64,000 nucleotides of DNA from Ulota crispa (taxonomy: Eukaryota > Streptophyta > Bryopsida > Orthotrichales > Orthotrichaceae), in contig OY987242.1 of assembly GCA_963920765.1 (NCBI GenBank), positions 27,614,002-27,678,001 on the forward strand, written 5' to 3'. Positions 21,651 through 33,703 of the stretch are shown piece by piece. Within the stretch, counting starts at the first letter, position 1. Every line of letters starts with the position of its first letter. Below the pieces are notes generated by a model. The model did not search any database, was not told the origin of the DNA, and saw only the letters and a program-made list of their open reading frames with translations. The translations under genes were made by a program, and so were the position numbers.

Positions 21651-23281
21651 ACACCACCCTGCGAGATGGTGAGCAATCGCCGGGCGCAACTATGACCAGC
21701 AAGGAGAAGCTCGACGTTGCGAGACAATTGGCCAAACTAGGGGTGGACATCATCGAGGCCGGCTTTCCAATCGCCTCTCCTGATGACCTAGAAGCCGTGA
21801 AACTGATCGCCAAGGAGGTTGGCAACAACGTGGACGAAGATGGTTACGTGCCTGTGATTTGCGGTCTATCCAGGTGCAACAAGAAGGACATCGACGTGGC
21901 ATGGGAGGCAGTAAAACACGCCCTCCGACCCCGCATTCACACATTTCTTGCCACAAGCGAAATCCACATGGTGCACAAGCTGAAGAAGACTCCTGATCAG
22001 GTGGTTCAAATTGCAACCGAGATGGTAGCGCATGCGCGCAGCCTGGGTTGCGAAGACGTAGAGTTCAGTCCTGAGGATGCTGGTCGTTCGGATCCAGAGT
22101 TTTTATACAGAATTCTCGGGGAGGTTATCAAAGCTGGTGCCACCACTCTCAACATTCCAGATACGGTGGGATATACATTACCTAGTGAATTCGGTGGTTT
22201 GATCGCCAAGCTGAAAGCAAATACTCCCGGCGCAGACAAAGTGATATTTTCCACACATTGTCAGAACGATCTAGGGCTTGCGACAGCCAATACTCTGGCA
22301 GGTGCATATGGAGGAGCGCGGCAAGTAGAGGTGACGATCAATGGTATTGGTGAGCGTGCTGGAAACGCCTCTCTTGAAGAGGTTGTGATGGCATTGAAGT
22401 GCAGGGGTCAAGAGCAGATGGGCGGTTTGTATACGGGTTTGAAGACGAAGCACATCGCTTTAGCTTCTCGTATGGTTTCTGAGTACACAGGCATGGTGAT
22501 TCAGCCTCACAAGGCCATTGTTGGTGCCAATGCGTTTGCACACGAGAGTGGAATTCATCAAGATGGAATGCTGAAGCACAAAGGGACGTACGAGATTATT
22601 TCTCCGGAAGACATCGGTCTGGTTCGTGCTGATGCATCGGGGATTGTGCTGGGGAAGCTCAGTGGACGTCATGCATTGAAGCGGAGGCTGAATCAGCTGG
22701 GATATGAGATCGACGGGAATGAGTTGGACGTCGTGTTCAAGAGGTTCAAGGCTGTTGCGGAGAAGAAGAAGAACATTTCAGACGATGATGTGGAAGCGCT
22801 TCTTTCTGATGAGGTTTTCCAGCCCGAGACTTTGTGGTCTTTAGGCCTCATCCAGGTGGTCTGTGGAACCGCAGGGCTGTCTACGGCCACAGTGAAGCTG
22901 GAAGGTCCTGATGGCGTTCAGCATTTAGGGATGTCAGTGGGAACAGGTCCAATAGATGCTGCATACAAGGCCGTGGATACCATTGTGAAGGCACCGGTGA
23001 CTCTCTTAGAATATACAATGAACGCTGTGACCGAAGGAATCGATGCCATTGCTCATACAAGGGTTCAGATTCGGGCACATGACCCTTTGACAGTGACGAA
23101 TCCTCAGACGGGCATACAAGTTCCTCGGGCGTACAGCGGTACTGGCGCTTCCGAAGATGTTGTGATATCCAGTGTTCGTGCCTACATCAGCGCTTTGAAC
23201 AAAATGCTTACCTTTAGAGTCGCGAAAAAACAGCCTGTGGAAGGCATGAAGAGTGACAAGCAAGCAGCAATTTCTCAGTAG
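21359..23281 (+). CDS. IPMS: 2-isopropylmalate synthase, chloroplast, intronless
   Basis: 640 residues. IPMS condenses acetyl-CoA with 2-oxoisovalerate in the first committed step of leucine synthesis, in the plastid stroma. Residues 1 to about 80 form a Ser/Arg/Val-rich transit peptide. The catalytic TIM barrel starts at [17 protein letters not shown] (93-109), with [54 protein letters not shown] and [18 protein letters not shown] following in family order. The C-terminal LeuA allosteric domain is present ([37 protein letters not shown], ending near YISALNKML), so this is a leucine-feedback-type IPMS and not a methylthioalkylmalate synthase, which lacks that domain. Length matches angiosperm IPMS (about 630). 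The surprise is the complete absence of introns. The start at 21359 is chosen by comparison with the duplicate at 9395. Confidence 0.95.
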   Translation: MACVQAKTVVGVLARSQVLESQSRETTRHVAAVRQCQASSMALSSTFVVPFPMSRNVVRRTSESSFGALIQCNGVAFKKRPQYYPNRIDDPSYVRIFDTTLRDGEQSPGATMTSKEKLDVARQLAKLGVDIIEAGFPIASPDDLEAVKLIAKEVGNNVDEDGYVPVICGLSRCNKKDIDVAWEAVKHALRPRIHTFLATSEIHMVHKLKKTPDQVVQIATEMVAHARSLGCEDVEFSPEDAGRSDPEFLYRILGEVIKAGATTLNIPDTVGYTLPSEFGGLIAKLKANTPGADKVIFSTHCQNDLGLATANTLAGAYGGARQVEVTINGIGERAGNASLEEVVMALKCRGQEQMGGLYTGLKTKHIALASRMVSEYTGMVIQPHKAIVGANAFAHESGIHQDGMLKHKGTYEIISPEDIGLVRADASGIVLGKLSGRHALKRRLNQLGYEIDGNELDVVFKRFKAVAEKKKNISDDDVEALLSDEVFQPETLWSLGLIQVVCGTAGLSTATVKLEGPDGVQHLGMSVGTGPIDAAYKAVDTIVKAPVTLLEYTMNAVTEGIDAIAHTRVQIRAHDPLTVTNPQTGIQVPRAYSGTGASEDVVISSVRAYISALNKMLTFRVAKKQPVEGMKSDKQAAISQ

Positions 23282-24029
23282 TTATATACCCCTCGTTTCC
23301 GTCCTAGGTTATATTGCCATCTATGAGATCTTTCGAAGATTAACCTGGATGGTGTTGCATTATGGACCTGCCCAAAATCATGACAGCGTAAATGGAAGTT
23401 CATCCTCAAGATATAGCTCTTGGTTGATGTTGATTTCTAAGATCTTGAGCTTCTTCAGGAGAGATTTTAAGACTGAACACCGCGTGGTACTTACGATTGT
23501 TTACTTTTGTTCGCTCAACGTGAATGTTTGAGAAAGTGAATGTCTAATACAAGGAGCTGAAAAATGCAGGGTAGAGGCTATTATATCCTCGTTTTCTTTA
23601 CATGTGCTCAGGTTTGAACTTTAATGTAGTAGATGACTGCTATCCTAATAGGAAGTTTATTTAAGTTGAACTAGATGGTTACCAATGTTTGTCTCCGATA
23701 TACTGCAGAGCATTGGATGTATATTTTGATGCAGGTATTGCAGTAGGTATGGTTGGGAAGTCCTCGTCTTGCTAGCGTGAGATGTGCCGAAGTCTCTTCA
23801 CGATGAGGCTCTTATTCCTTCGCTATTCAGTTGCAATTTGTCGTTTCATTGAGATTGTTTAGAAAGCGATAGGCCGCCAAAAGTACCTAGGCCTGCAATA
23901 TTTCACTCATTGCGAGGCAGACCGTACAAGAAAACTGGCGTGTTTGTTGAATCTTGTTTCTCCATATCGGATCATTGCTTGGGATGGGTCTGTTGATGTT
24001 TAGTTGTTGCTAATTTTCACTATGTTAAC
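23282..24029. other. 3' flank of IPMS
   Basis: Presumed 3' untranslated region and intergenic sequence. Only short frames. No other gene or element end was found. Confidence 0.4.
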
Positions 24030-24453
24030 TACTCCCTCTGTCCCTCTAAAAATGCCTAAATCAGATACATTTCTTGTACCACTAAAAAGCTCCCTTTTGC
24101 TGAATTCAAATTCTGAGAAAGCATTTGTCATGTTCAATGATCTCATGGGGACAAGCTAAGTGCTTAGGGAGCATTCCTCTCCTAGCAAGCTTGCCCTTGC
24201 CCATATGAGGTACCATTGTTACTACTAATCTTTAAATCATCAATAATGAGAAGTTGGCAACATGCATAAATATGGTACTTTTCGCATGCAATTTGGGTAC
24301 CCAAACAACAACATCGAAGTTGGAGATTTTGCATACATTTGGTAGATGGTATATTGATTCTAGAATGCATGTGTCACTAGCACTAAGACTAAAAATACAA
24401 TTAATCCTTTACAAGGAAGCTTTTTGGACTCTTTAAGAGGGACAGAGGGAGTA
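24030..24453. mobile_element. Stowaway-like (Tc1/mariner) MITE
   Basis: TA followed by CTCCCTCTGTCCCTCTAAAA at the left and AAGAGGGACAGAGGGAG followed by TA at the right. The terminal CTCCCTCYGTCCC and the TA target duplication are typical of Stowaway MITEs. 424 bp including both TA, no transposase. Confidence 0.85.
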
Positions 24454-24514
24454 CTAACGCAAAGGTGCATCTATCTTCCTGTAAACAGTGAGGGGAGTCT
24501 TTAGACTTACTGTG

Positions 24515-25449
24515 TTAGCCCCTAAAGGACTAAGCCATTTTTTTAGTGAATCACTCAAAACTGCCACTTTTGGGGGGTTAGTAAGAAGGTGACTTTTTTT
24601 GAAAATTTGGGAAATCCAACCGTAGGATCTTGCCCTAGACTAGATTAGGTACTTGTGGAAAAAAAATCAGGTCATTCTGGATGGACAAGAGTAAGAAATT
24701 TACATCTAAAGTGAAAAGAAAAGTGTTTTTACATGCTGCCACAAAATTTCAAAAGCCTTTGACCATTTTTACATGAAAATAATTGCTCTATGCAACTTTG
24801 CGTTTTATTTTTCCCATGTAGGAGATCAAGTTAGCTATGTGTGGGAGAATTTTCAAATCAACTAGAACTACACAACACATAGGAAAAATCAGTAAGTAAA
24901 AAGAACTAGAGAATGAGTCAAATCACTAAATTGTTAAGAATTTAATTATTAAAATGAAAAATGCAAATCCCAACGGTCATAATGTTGTAATAAACAATCT
25001 ACATCCTTTGGTTTTGTTTTTTTTCCAAAATAATAAAAATTGAGTAAAATAAAGGACTTCAAAGTTTATTTTAGAGTAGAGATTCCATAATTGCCCGCAA
25101 ACAAAAACTCCTCATAACTTTCATGTCATTGATTGAAATTGAATGATTCAAAGCTTCTCACTTATAAAAAAATCTAAAGAACCAATTTCAAATTTTAATT
25201 TTAATTTTTTTAAAATTTAAAGAAGTATTTGAGCTGCCCTGGCGGGCAGTCCTCCTTTGCTTTTTAGATTTTCAAGCATAACTTCTTCAATAATTATCGG
25301 AATGAGGAAAAGATTAGATGCCCGCATAGATCTTTGAATTCCCCACATTCAATAAAAGTTTCAGAAAATCACACAAAGTAGCTTATCCAAAGGTACATGC
25401 CTGAACTCCCACCTGTCTCCCAAAGGAGCAACAGTTCTTTAGGGGTTAG
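24515..25449. mobile_element. piggyBac-type MITE, family C copy 2, inverted, flanked by TTAG
   Basis: The left end is TTAGCCCCTAAAGGAC and the right end GTTCTTTAGGGGTTAG. It is the reverse complement of the 19267 copy in its interior (AAACTGCCACTTTTGG at the left). Both flanks read TTAG, a direct 4-bp repeat, so this copy apparently used TTAG in place of TTAA. Confidence 0.8.
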
Positions 25450-25475
25450 TATTCCCTTGCATCTAACTTGGTTAG

Positions 25476-25629
25476 TAAGGTAGACACACCTATACCCAAC
25501 CCTTTAACGGGGCCTCCCCAATTCCGACCATATGTACCTATGATGAACATTTCAGAACTGAAATGTACACCCTAGATACATTGATGGTCGGCCAAGGAGA
25601 GGGGTTGGATTTGGGTGTGTCTACCTTAC
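25476..25629. mobile_element. Short TIR element, TAAGGTAGACACACC family (copy 2)
   Basis: Ends TAAGGTAGACACACC and GGGTGTGTCTACCTTA, 154 bp, inverted relative to the 10258 copy. It lies 26 bp to the right of a piggyBac-type MITE. A fragment of one end also occurs at 29101-29129. Confidence 0.75.
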
Positions 25630-25789
25630 TGCTTTTAGTAGTTAACTTGCTTTTTGTCTGATGTTTTAAAGATCAATTCTGCACTGGTATGCGATTGAAG
25701 GAAAGAACCTTTGAGTATACATTTCTACTCGTAAGTTTACTCTTCCTCCCCTGATCGACATTGGTGGTCTTTTTGAGCTTCTTTCTGAT

Positions 25790-25866
25790 TTAACCCCTAA
25801 ATGCTTGAGGCACCAAATTCTAGTGTGTAAACCACCGGAATTTGGTGCCTCAGGCATTTAGGTTAA
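25790..25866. mobile_element. Mini TTAA element, family D copy 1 (77 bp)
   Basis: TTAACCCCTAAATGCTTGAGG at the left (TTAACCCC, TAAATGC, TTGAGG) and CCTCAGGCATTTAGGTTAA at the right. The interior is almost entirely a hairpin (GGCACCAAATTC paired with GAATTTGGTGCC). A 79-bp relative lies at 62223-62301. Confidence 0.75.
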
Positions 25867-26061
25867 CTGGCCCTTTGTAATGGATTACTTCTTGCTCGGT
25901 ACGCCTTCATCTTGATTGTACCGTTGTGATTTCTGGTGTCTCTTATCTCGAGACTACAGTGATATCTGATTAGAACTTTCCTCGAATTCAACTGGGAGTA
26001 GTTCGACAGAGTTTCTGCAATGGCAACCAAATTTATACAGGTGCAAAGACTGACATTTTGG

Positions 26062-26297
26062 TTAACCCTTAAACGTTCATAGGGCATAATATATATGTTA
26101 ATGTATAATTGTCATTTGTTACCAATAAGAAATTTTAATGTGGGATCTCAAGTAGCTCATTAGAACTGCATTGATCTATTCTTCAACTTCTTTGTTGATC
26201 TCAAATGTAGTAGTGAGGTGTGGATTCATCCCAAATACAAGAAAAATACCCCGTATTGTATTGGTCGCAACGGCACGCTCAGACGTTTAAGGGTTAA
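26062..26297. mobile_element. piggyBac-type MITE, family A copy 2, inverted
   Basis: Ends TTAACCCTTAAACGTTCAT and ACGTTTAAGGGTTAA. Interior TTTGTTACCAATAAGAA and GTTGATCTCAAATGTAGTA are the reverse complement of family A landmarks. 236 bp. Confidence 0.8.
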
Positions 26298-26778
26298 GGT
26301 AACCTTACCCATCGTTCTTCAAGGTTTAGGAATAAAGTTCGTAATGTTAACCTTTCAACAAGCTATCATGGAATGTTATTTTTGTGAAAACTATCATGGC
26401 ACCTTATTTTTGTGGAAAAAAATATTGTAGAATATTTTATATTAAAAAGGCATAGTTATAGCTCATAGGGTCCTTAAAAGCAACTTTAGACTACCCTTGA
26501 AATTGTTTGGATGTGTTCCTATACATGCACTTGATTGTCTCAATCCCAACCGTCTCAAACTAGCTCCTAACTAGCTCCTAAGTTGATATGTGGTAGGATT
26601 TACTTGTGCAAGTGGCATTCACTGCTTTTTGGGTTCACAATGAGAGTTGAACACCTCAAAAGTAGGAGTTGATTTGCTTGTGCAAATTCACTGCTTTTTG
26701 GGTTCACATTGAGTGGTGAACACCTCAAAAGTGAGCATCTATAAAGGTCTTTACCCCCATCTTTGTGGGGTTACGTAT

Positions 26779-27643
26779 AGTACCAATTAGTATTGATAGG
26801 TAGAACTTGTTTTGGCATTCCAAAGAAATTTGTATAACAAAAAATGCAAAGGTCATTTTCATCTCATATTTTTGGTATATGATTCTCATGCAATCCCAAT
26901 TGACCATACCAAATCTTGGTTACTAAAAACCAAAATCCTATTTTTGGTAAATTGATTTGTGTCAAAATCACGGTTTTACAAGAAAGTTGATTAAAACACA
27001 TTGGTGATGAATTTTTGAGATTTGATTGCATGGATAGGTAGGAGACATCCATACGCACATCTTTCCTTTCAACAAACATCTTCAAAAGGTTTAAAATTTT
27101 GTCAATAGAGGTTCAAATGTTGGAGTGATCATGACCAAATTTAGTAAGATAAATATCTCCATTTGTTAATTAGCCTTTGGCAAAATAAACATATCATCAT
27201 GTTCAAAGGTATAGATCTAATCATAATGTATGAGTCAAATAGCACAATTTAATTACTAGAAAGAATGATCTATTTTACTAAATTTGGTCATGATCACTCC
27301 AACATTTGAACCTCTATTGACAAAATTTTAAACCTTTTGAAGATGTTTGTTGAAAGGAAAGATGTGCGTATGGATGTCTCCTACCTATCCATGCAATCAA
27401 ATCTCAAAAATTCATCACCAATGTGTTTTAATCAACTTTCTTGTAAAACCGTGATTTTGACACAAATCAATTTACCAAAAATAGGATTTTGGTTTTTAGT
27501 AACCAAGATTTGGTATGGTCAATTGGGATTGCATGAGAATCATATACCAAAAATATGAGATGAAAATGACCTTTGCATTTTTTGTTATACAAATTTCTTT
27601 GGAATGCCAAAACAAGTTCTACCTATCAATACTAATTGGTACT
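26779..27643. repeat. Long inverted repeat: two 369-bp arms around a 127-bp spacer
   Basis: Arm 1 is 26779-27147 and arm 2 is 27275-27643. Both encode the same 73-codon frame in opposite orientation, so the arms are identical or nearly so over at least that stretch. Outer ends are AGTACCAATTAGTATTGATA and its complement. Identity stops abruptly at TTTAGTAA on the inner side. The shared frame is not evidence of a gene. The structure would fold into a very stable RNA hairpin if transcribed. Confidence 0.9.
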
Positions 27644-27676
27644 GTACAGTGCATCAAATGGCGATGCTTGCTCTAA

Positions 27677-28049
27677 GGGCATCTCCTGCAGCACGCTATC
27701 CAAGCCCTAGAAAAATGAGGTTTCACAGGGAGAATGACGCGAACCTTCACGGCAAGGCTTGAAGTTCTCCTATAGTCTTGAGACCTTCTGGACCTGCACC
27801 TGCGTTACAACAAATCGCACAGGTACACCTGGCTATGGAGTGGGGTCTTGTGTGAATAGTGCATGAACAATGCTTGGGAGGGACCGTGAAGGGGGCCTGG
27901 AGAAAGCTTGAATTTGACAAGAATGAAGCTCAATCTGAAAACCCCGCAACCTGCATAGGGACGCATTGAGTGCTGTTGGGGACTTGAAACGCAAAAACCA
28001 TTACGGCTAAGGAGTGTAGGGCTGTTTTGACGTGCTGCAGGAGATGCTG
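27677..28049. mobile_element. TIR element with GGGCATCTCCTGCAGCACG ends
   Basis: Left GGGCATCTCCTGCAGCACG and right CGTGCTGCAGGAGATGCTG, 373 bp, somewhat richer in GC than its surroundings. The end motif resembles GGGCATCTCC-type plant MITEs, but no clear target duplication was identified. Confidence 0.6.
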
Positions 28050-29100
28050 TAAGCCATGGTAAGCAATCTGGCGAAAACAACTGTCAACAAATCAAACGTG
28101 CATCACCGATGTCGTGAGCACCTGCTTACCTCAGGATTCAACACATACACCGCAAGTTACTCTTGCAATGACTTGTACTTCAACAACCAGCCAGCAACAT
28201 CATCATGGGCCACGCTTCCGTACTAATAGACAAATAGCCGTAATAGAATATGGATATACACTGCAGCCGATGTCATTCAAATAAAATACAACAAAAACTC
28301 ACAGCTAGCTCTCTCTCTTACAAAGCACTCCTTTGAATTATAAAACATCTTGTTTTGGACGGCTTCATGGGTTTCGCTCTATCGTATCCATAATGAATAA
28401 TTTGCTCTTTCGTAAGTGATGTGAACATACAAAAAAACCCTCAATGATCTCTGAGAAAGAACATACCCTGCTATGTAGTATTGTAACAAAACAATCAGGT
28501 GCCCCTTACTTACGTTTGAGTTTTAAGAAATTTTAAGCATAAAACGAAAGAAACTCTAACGAGCTAGCAAAGTGCTATTAAAATGGTAATTCGAAATTAG
28601 TGATTCGTTCATTTTCTTAGCCTGAAAATATCAAAAAACATATAGTGTTTTACATTCAAGAGAAAAGGGGAAAAGAGAGTTGACGTGGATAATGCAAAGG
28701 AGGGGGAGATAGGATAAGGTGGAAGCAACCCATTATCACCAACGTTCCATTTACTCAATCAATAGGGTGTGTTATTTCCACCATGAGCAAGGATATATGT
28801 TTTGGAACGCGTTTTTTTAATCCTTTTCAAAGTTAGGGCTCCTTAAATCATGCCACATATCCCAAAGTAAATAAGTTAGGAAGCAGTTATGAGTTGAAAG
28901 TAGTTTGGCTATGATTCTCTGAATTACATGAGTCCAAACATTGGCCATGAGTTTGGAACACTTTGTGACTCTCAAAATTCATACCAATTTCAATTTTGCA
29001 AATAAAATCATGAAAAGTTTGCAATCCCTAAATTTCTTATCTTCGGGAAAAATATCTACTGCATCAAATTCTTTGTAGTTTTTCTGCAGAATTGTTTAAG
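28050..29100. other. Intergenic DNA upstream of heme oxygenase, nothing recognised
   Basis: AT-rich with short frames only. At 29101-29129 a fragment of a TAAGGTAG-family end (GTCGGATGTGGGTGT) is visible. The following 600 bp become GC-richer and presumably include the promoter and 5' UTR of the heme oxygenase gene. Confidence 0.4.
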
Positions 29101-29781
29101 TTGTCGGATGTGGGTGTTTCCACCTTTACGTCCAGAGCGCATCCAGCGTGTGCAGGAGATGAAGAGGAGCGTGCACGGCAAACCGAATGAGTCTTATCCA
29201 TCACCATCACGTCACTTGAACACTCGAGTCGAGCTCATCACTTCCGTTGCCGGGCCATCGCCGGTGCTCTTCACGTCTCCCGCTAAACTTACTGCAACCA
29301 AACACGGGTCATAGCAATCTCGCAGCGCCGCTGAATCGGCAAGTTTCATCCGCCGCTGTCGAGATCGGGGTGCATCACATCGCTGCTTGTCCGTTTCTGT
29401 CTTTCACTTTGTGGCTTTTCCGGGAGTATTTCATCCACTTGCTGTACAAGGGCGTTGTCACACCCACGCCTCATCCACTCTGCCCTCCCCACTTTATTGA
29501 AGACCTTCCAGCCACTTGAATTGGTGGCCGCATTCGTATTTACCGGGACCAGTTCACTTGCGTTCGAGCTTCAGATTTTGCTCTTTTCGTGACGTGGAGC
29601 TTTAAACGCCTTCGTTAATTCTCACGAATTCTCACGGTTGTGTTTTTGTCGCTCTATTTTCAGTTTCCAAGCTGCGAGATTGAGTGAGGGCGGGCGAGCA
29701 TCAATTTGAATTGGGGAATTTTGTTTCGAGTGGGAGTGAGGAGGGCTGTGGGGGGCGGAATTCTTTGGTATTTGTGGTGGG

Positions 29782-32012
29782 ATGATGGCTATGGAGCTTG
29801 GATTGAGTTTGAAGAGTTCCGCGGTGCCGGTCGCGACTGCGGCGGCGGCCGTGCGAGAGAAGAGCACTGGGCCGACGTCCGCGCATTTCTGGTCTCGGAA
29901 TTCGCACCCGAAAGTGGAGCTTCGGAGCGCGAATTTCTTCGGTCGCGTTTTAGGGTTTGGGGGGGCGGTGGACGCTGCTACGCCCAGCACTTCGACGAGC
30001 TCTGCGTTTGCTGTGAGAGCGAGCTCTTCCACGGCGGAGAAAGGCGACAAGAAGGCGCGATTCCCGGGGGAAAACAAGGGCTTCGTGGAGGAGATGCGGT
30101 TCGTAGCCATGAAGCTGCACACTAAGGATCAATCCAAGGAAGGGGAGAAGGCGGCGGATGTGCAGCCTGTAGGGCAGTGGAAACCTACCATGCAGGGGTA
30201 CATACACTTCCTTGTGGATAGCAAGCAGGTTTACGACACCATGGAGGCTATTGTTGCCAAAGCCGCCCATCCTTCCTGTAAGTCAATTCCCCTTCACACC
30301 ATGTCTTTTTCCTTCACCACATTCTCTTCTTAGGGTTTGCAAGGTTTTACATTAATCCGTATCAAAGATTGGTTAAGCCGCTCAAAGAATGATCTCATTC
30401 AAGTTTACGACACCGCCATCTCCATGGCCTCTCACTTCGCTCCAATGGCACTTTTGTTGAATGCTCAATATCCTTGTCGACAAGAAACTGCTTTGAGTTT
30501 GATTCCACGTGTCTTTGGTTCTCAAAGCTCAAAGTCTACTTGCATCATATTGAATACTAATAAGTTGGAATTTTTCTTTAGAAGATCTCTTGTGGTATGC
30601 TAAACAACATTATGAGCTGTTGAGCTTTTTTAATGGCGAGAAGTAAATTTTGAAATGGTTGGTTGTAGCCTAGAGCAATGGAACCGAATGCTGCAAGTCA
30701 TGTGGTGATTGTTTCCGAATTGCAGAAGCCACTGTTGTGTGCTTGCCATAACCATGCACTGGACTTTGCCTCCTCCTTTTCTTCCTGATGCCGTGCATAA
30801 GAAAATCTCCATAAGCAGAATCTAAGAATTTGGCAGTTTCGTTGGTGTAAGGTTAATACTTGAATGGCTATGAGTGAAAGTTTACGAAATCAACTAGAGT
30901 TGAGCTAATTTCCTTTAAGAAAGCATTTTACTCGAGATTTGCAGCACTAGTGAGATACCATAACTGACTTGATATATTGGTTGCGTGATTCAGATGAACT
31001 TTTCAGGGATACTGGGCTGGAGCGAGCTGCCAAGTTGGCGAAGGACCTCGAGTGGTTTGCAAGCCAAGGCAATGAGATTCCTGAAGCTGGGCCAGATGGA
31101 ACAACGTACGCGAAGTATTTGACTGAATTGTCCGAGACTGATGCGCCTGCGTTCATCTGCCACTTTTACAACGTGTACTTTGCTCACTCAGCTGGCGGGA
31201 AATTCATTGGAAAAAAGGTGCGGGCGGTGAATCCTGTGACGCTGTCCTTTGGTTTTTTTTTGTAACAAATGCGTGTGTAACAGAAACTGGACATGTCTCT
31301 GCACATGTTTAGCTGTTTCTGTGTGTAGTGGAATAGATTTTGCTGCTTTGCCAGGATGCCATTCAATGCAACACAGTGTCAGAGATGAAGCAGTAATTAA
31401 GCACTGTGTTTTAGATTCGACTTTTTCAGTTTCCTTCTCATGGCTTTTTCTTTGACATGACGATGCGGTTGATGCATTTTGTCTCTAGTTAAGCTTGACT
31501 GACGTCTAGTTTTCTGTGCGTCCAGGTTGCAGAGGTTCTCTTGGACGGTAGGGAGTTGGAGTTTTACAAGTGGGTCGGGGAGCTCCCTCAGCTTCTTGGT
31601 GCAGTAAAGACGAGCTTGAACAAAGTTGCAGAGGTCAGTAAAAATTTTATGCATAGATATGTTTTTATTCTTAACGTTAGTGTTAAACGACAGTTGCCAT
31701 GTTTCTTTCCACCTGAGTCAGCTTGTAGTTTTTTAATCTATGTATGTCCACTTTGACTACAAATAACATGCTTTTTGTTGGATGGTGAAGAAGTTGGATG
31801 CCTGATTAGCTTTTATATCTAATAGCGTCGTCAAGGTCCAGTACTTTTTTTGCCAAAATCAGGGGTTTTGCTCAGAACTTGTTAAAGTAACATGTGGATT
31901 GCTCTTGTTCCAGGATTGGACACGAGAACAGAAGAACCATTGTCTAAAGGAGACCGAGAGTTCATTCAAATACTCTGGCAAGATCTTACGCTTGATTATT
32001 TCAACGGAATGA
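29782..32012 (+). CDS. HO1: Heme oxygenase 1, chloroplast (HY1/HO1 type), four exons
   Basis: Exons 29782-30277, 30994-31217, 31526-31633 and 31914-32012; phases agree and the product is 308 residues. HO1 opens heme to biliverdin with ferredoxin as electron donor, the first step towards the phytochrome chromophore, in the plastid. Residues 1 to about 80 are an Ala/Ser/Arg-rich transit peptide. The catalytic domain starts at [17 protein letters not shown], where His113 is the expected proximal heme ligand. It continues with [66 protein letters not shown] and [20 protein letters not shown], ending close to the usual ILRLIIS. Four exons match the angiosperm HY1 layout. Start: ATG at 29782; 29785 and 29791 are in-frame alternatives. 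No defect seen. Confidence 0.95.
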
Positions 32013-32629
32013 ACACCACTCAAGTCTATGTATCCATAGTTTCATGCCGCTCGAGTATTCTGTACGAGAGTGGCATGCATTGGTGAAAAAAACACGTTCT
32101 TTACTGTAATTTTTGGCTTGAGTAGGGAAACCAAAACGAGGTAAACTACCATGCATCTCAAGTTGGGCTTTTTAAATTGGGAAGTCTTGTACATGAACAT
32201 ACAAAAATGTGGAAAAAAAGGGCCAAGTTTCATGAAAGCCCTGCTACTACTGTTTCAGTGGTTCGCACAAGTCTGGATCTTTGTTTATTTGTGAAACAGT
32301 CACTGGCCTGTGGTTTTTTGTGCCACAGTGGAAAAGAAGGCTTACTGACCTCGATTGCACAGCTTGAATCACGAAGTTTGAGGTTACAAAACATCACACT
32401 TTGATTGTTGCAAGTATCCACTTTAACTTGTATTATTCGATATTGACTTTGCATTAGTCCAAGTCTCTGTACGGGGAAAACCGGCATTTAGCGTATTGTC
32501 AGCCGGCTGAAATTGCAAAAATCTGGTTACAAACTTGAAAGTCTCAGCTTTATCACCAGCCAAATTTTCAAATAATCTAATCATATAATCTAATCATATT
32601 ACATTATGATATATAGCAGGACAGCCTCT
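32013..32629. other. 3' flank of heme oxygenase
   Basis: Expected 3' UTR and intergenic DNA. Only shadow-sized frames; no element end could be paired. Confidence 0.4.
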
Positions 32630-32968
32630 GTGAGATGGTAATTTAGTGCCATTTTTTTATTTATTCAAGTGGTCCATCATTCATTCAATCATAGCATTAT
32701 CATCTAAAGAAAAGAGGAAAAATACAAATTTTTGTTGATATATTTTTGCATCAATACTGTTTTTTAATGTATTTTTGCTTTAAGTTACTCAAAAGTCCTA
32801 TATTTTTAGTTTCAAATTTAAACAGACCTATTTTTTTAGTACAACCTTAGAATGATAAAGGTGAAACAAATCTTTTGATCCAAATAAAAAATCAGCATAA
32901 GAAGTCAAATTTTATGCTCGCAAGGGGTGTCCCGTTAGCAATTTAGGGTGTCTGCGTTAGCAATTCCC
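32630..32968. mobile_element. Truncated Mutator-like MITE (family B copy 2)
   Basis: The right end, GGGTGTCCCGTTAGCAATTT then TAGCAATTCCC, matches the left terminus of the complete copy at 49561-49955 in reverse. Interior words GGTCCATCATTCATTCAATC and GGTGAAACAAATCTTTTGAT also match it. The other terminal repeat is missing. Confidence 0.65.
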
Positions 32969-33703
32969 TATATATTTAGAAAAAGCCCGGTTCATGCTTG
33001 TGAATATCTGGTTGAAATTAGGGAAGGCCAGATCTCAGCCGGTGAGGCTAAAATTTCTCCCCGGACCTTGAATACAGGTGAAGCTAGTATTGCGCTCACC
33101 AAGTTTCGTTAATATTTGAAAAATCTATCATTTATGAGGATCAGCAAGATGATGTGTTTCATCACCATCCATTCAAAAAAAGATTGTAGTATAATTAATG
33201 GTTCACACTAGTCTAGGTCTTGCGTCTAAATATTACTAATCCTAGTCCAATTCCATAACCCAATATTGTTGAATTGGATTGTGATGAGCAAATATAAGTA
33301 TTAAAGTATTAAAGAATGTTCTTTATTTATTTTTTTGAGACTTGTTTTTCATTTTGGCTCTCCATTTTGGTATATATAATTCTCAATGCAAAGTTTTCCA
33401 AAAAGTGTTGTCATATAACACTTTATGAGTGAATGAGGATTTGAATTGGGAAATAATATGGAGCCCTTTTTTTTCAACCTCTCAACCAATACATTTTAAG
33501 TACTCAGTGAAACTTGAGACTTGACACATAGTGTGAACCCCTCAAATTAAATTATAGCATATATAGTGACCAGATCACCCAATTTCTTAATTTGCTTTGG
33601 AGTACATCAAGAGCATGCAATTCATTCTGAAGTGGGACCTAATGGAATGGGACCTTCTAATATAATAAGATTCTTGAGTACAAACTTACCTAGTTTGAAC
33701 TTT

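Noticed and set aside
26864-27558. Two identical 73-codon proteins in opposite orientation
   Set aside because: They are the same stretch in the two arms of an inverted repeat, with no start context or homology to suggest coding.
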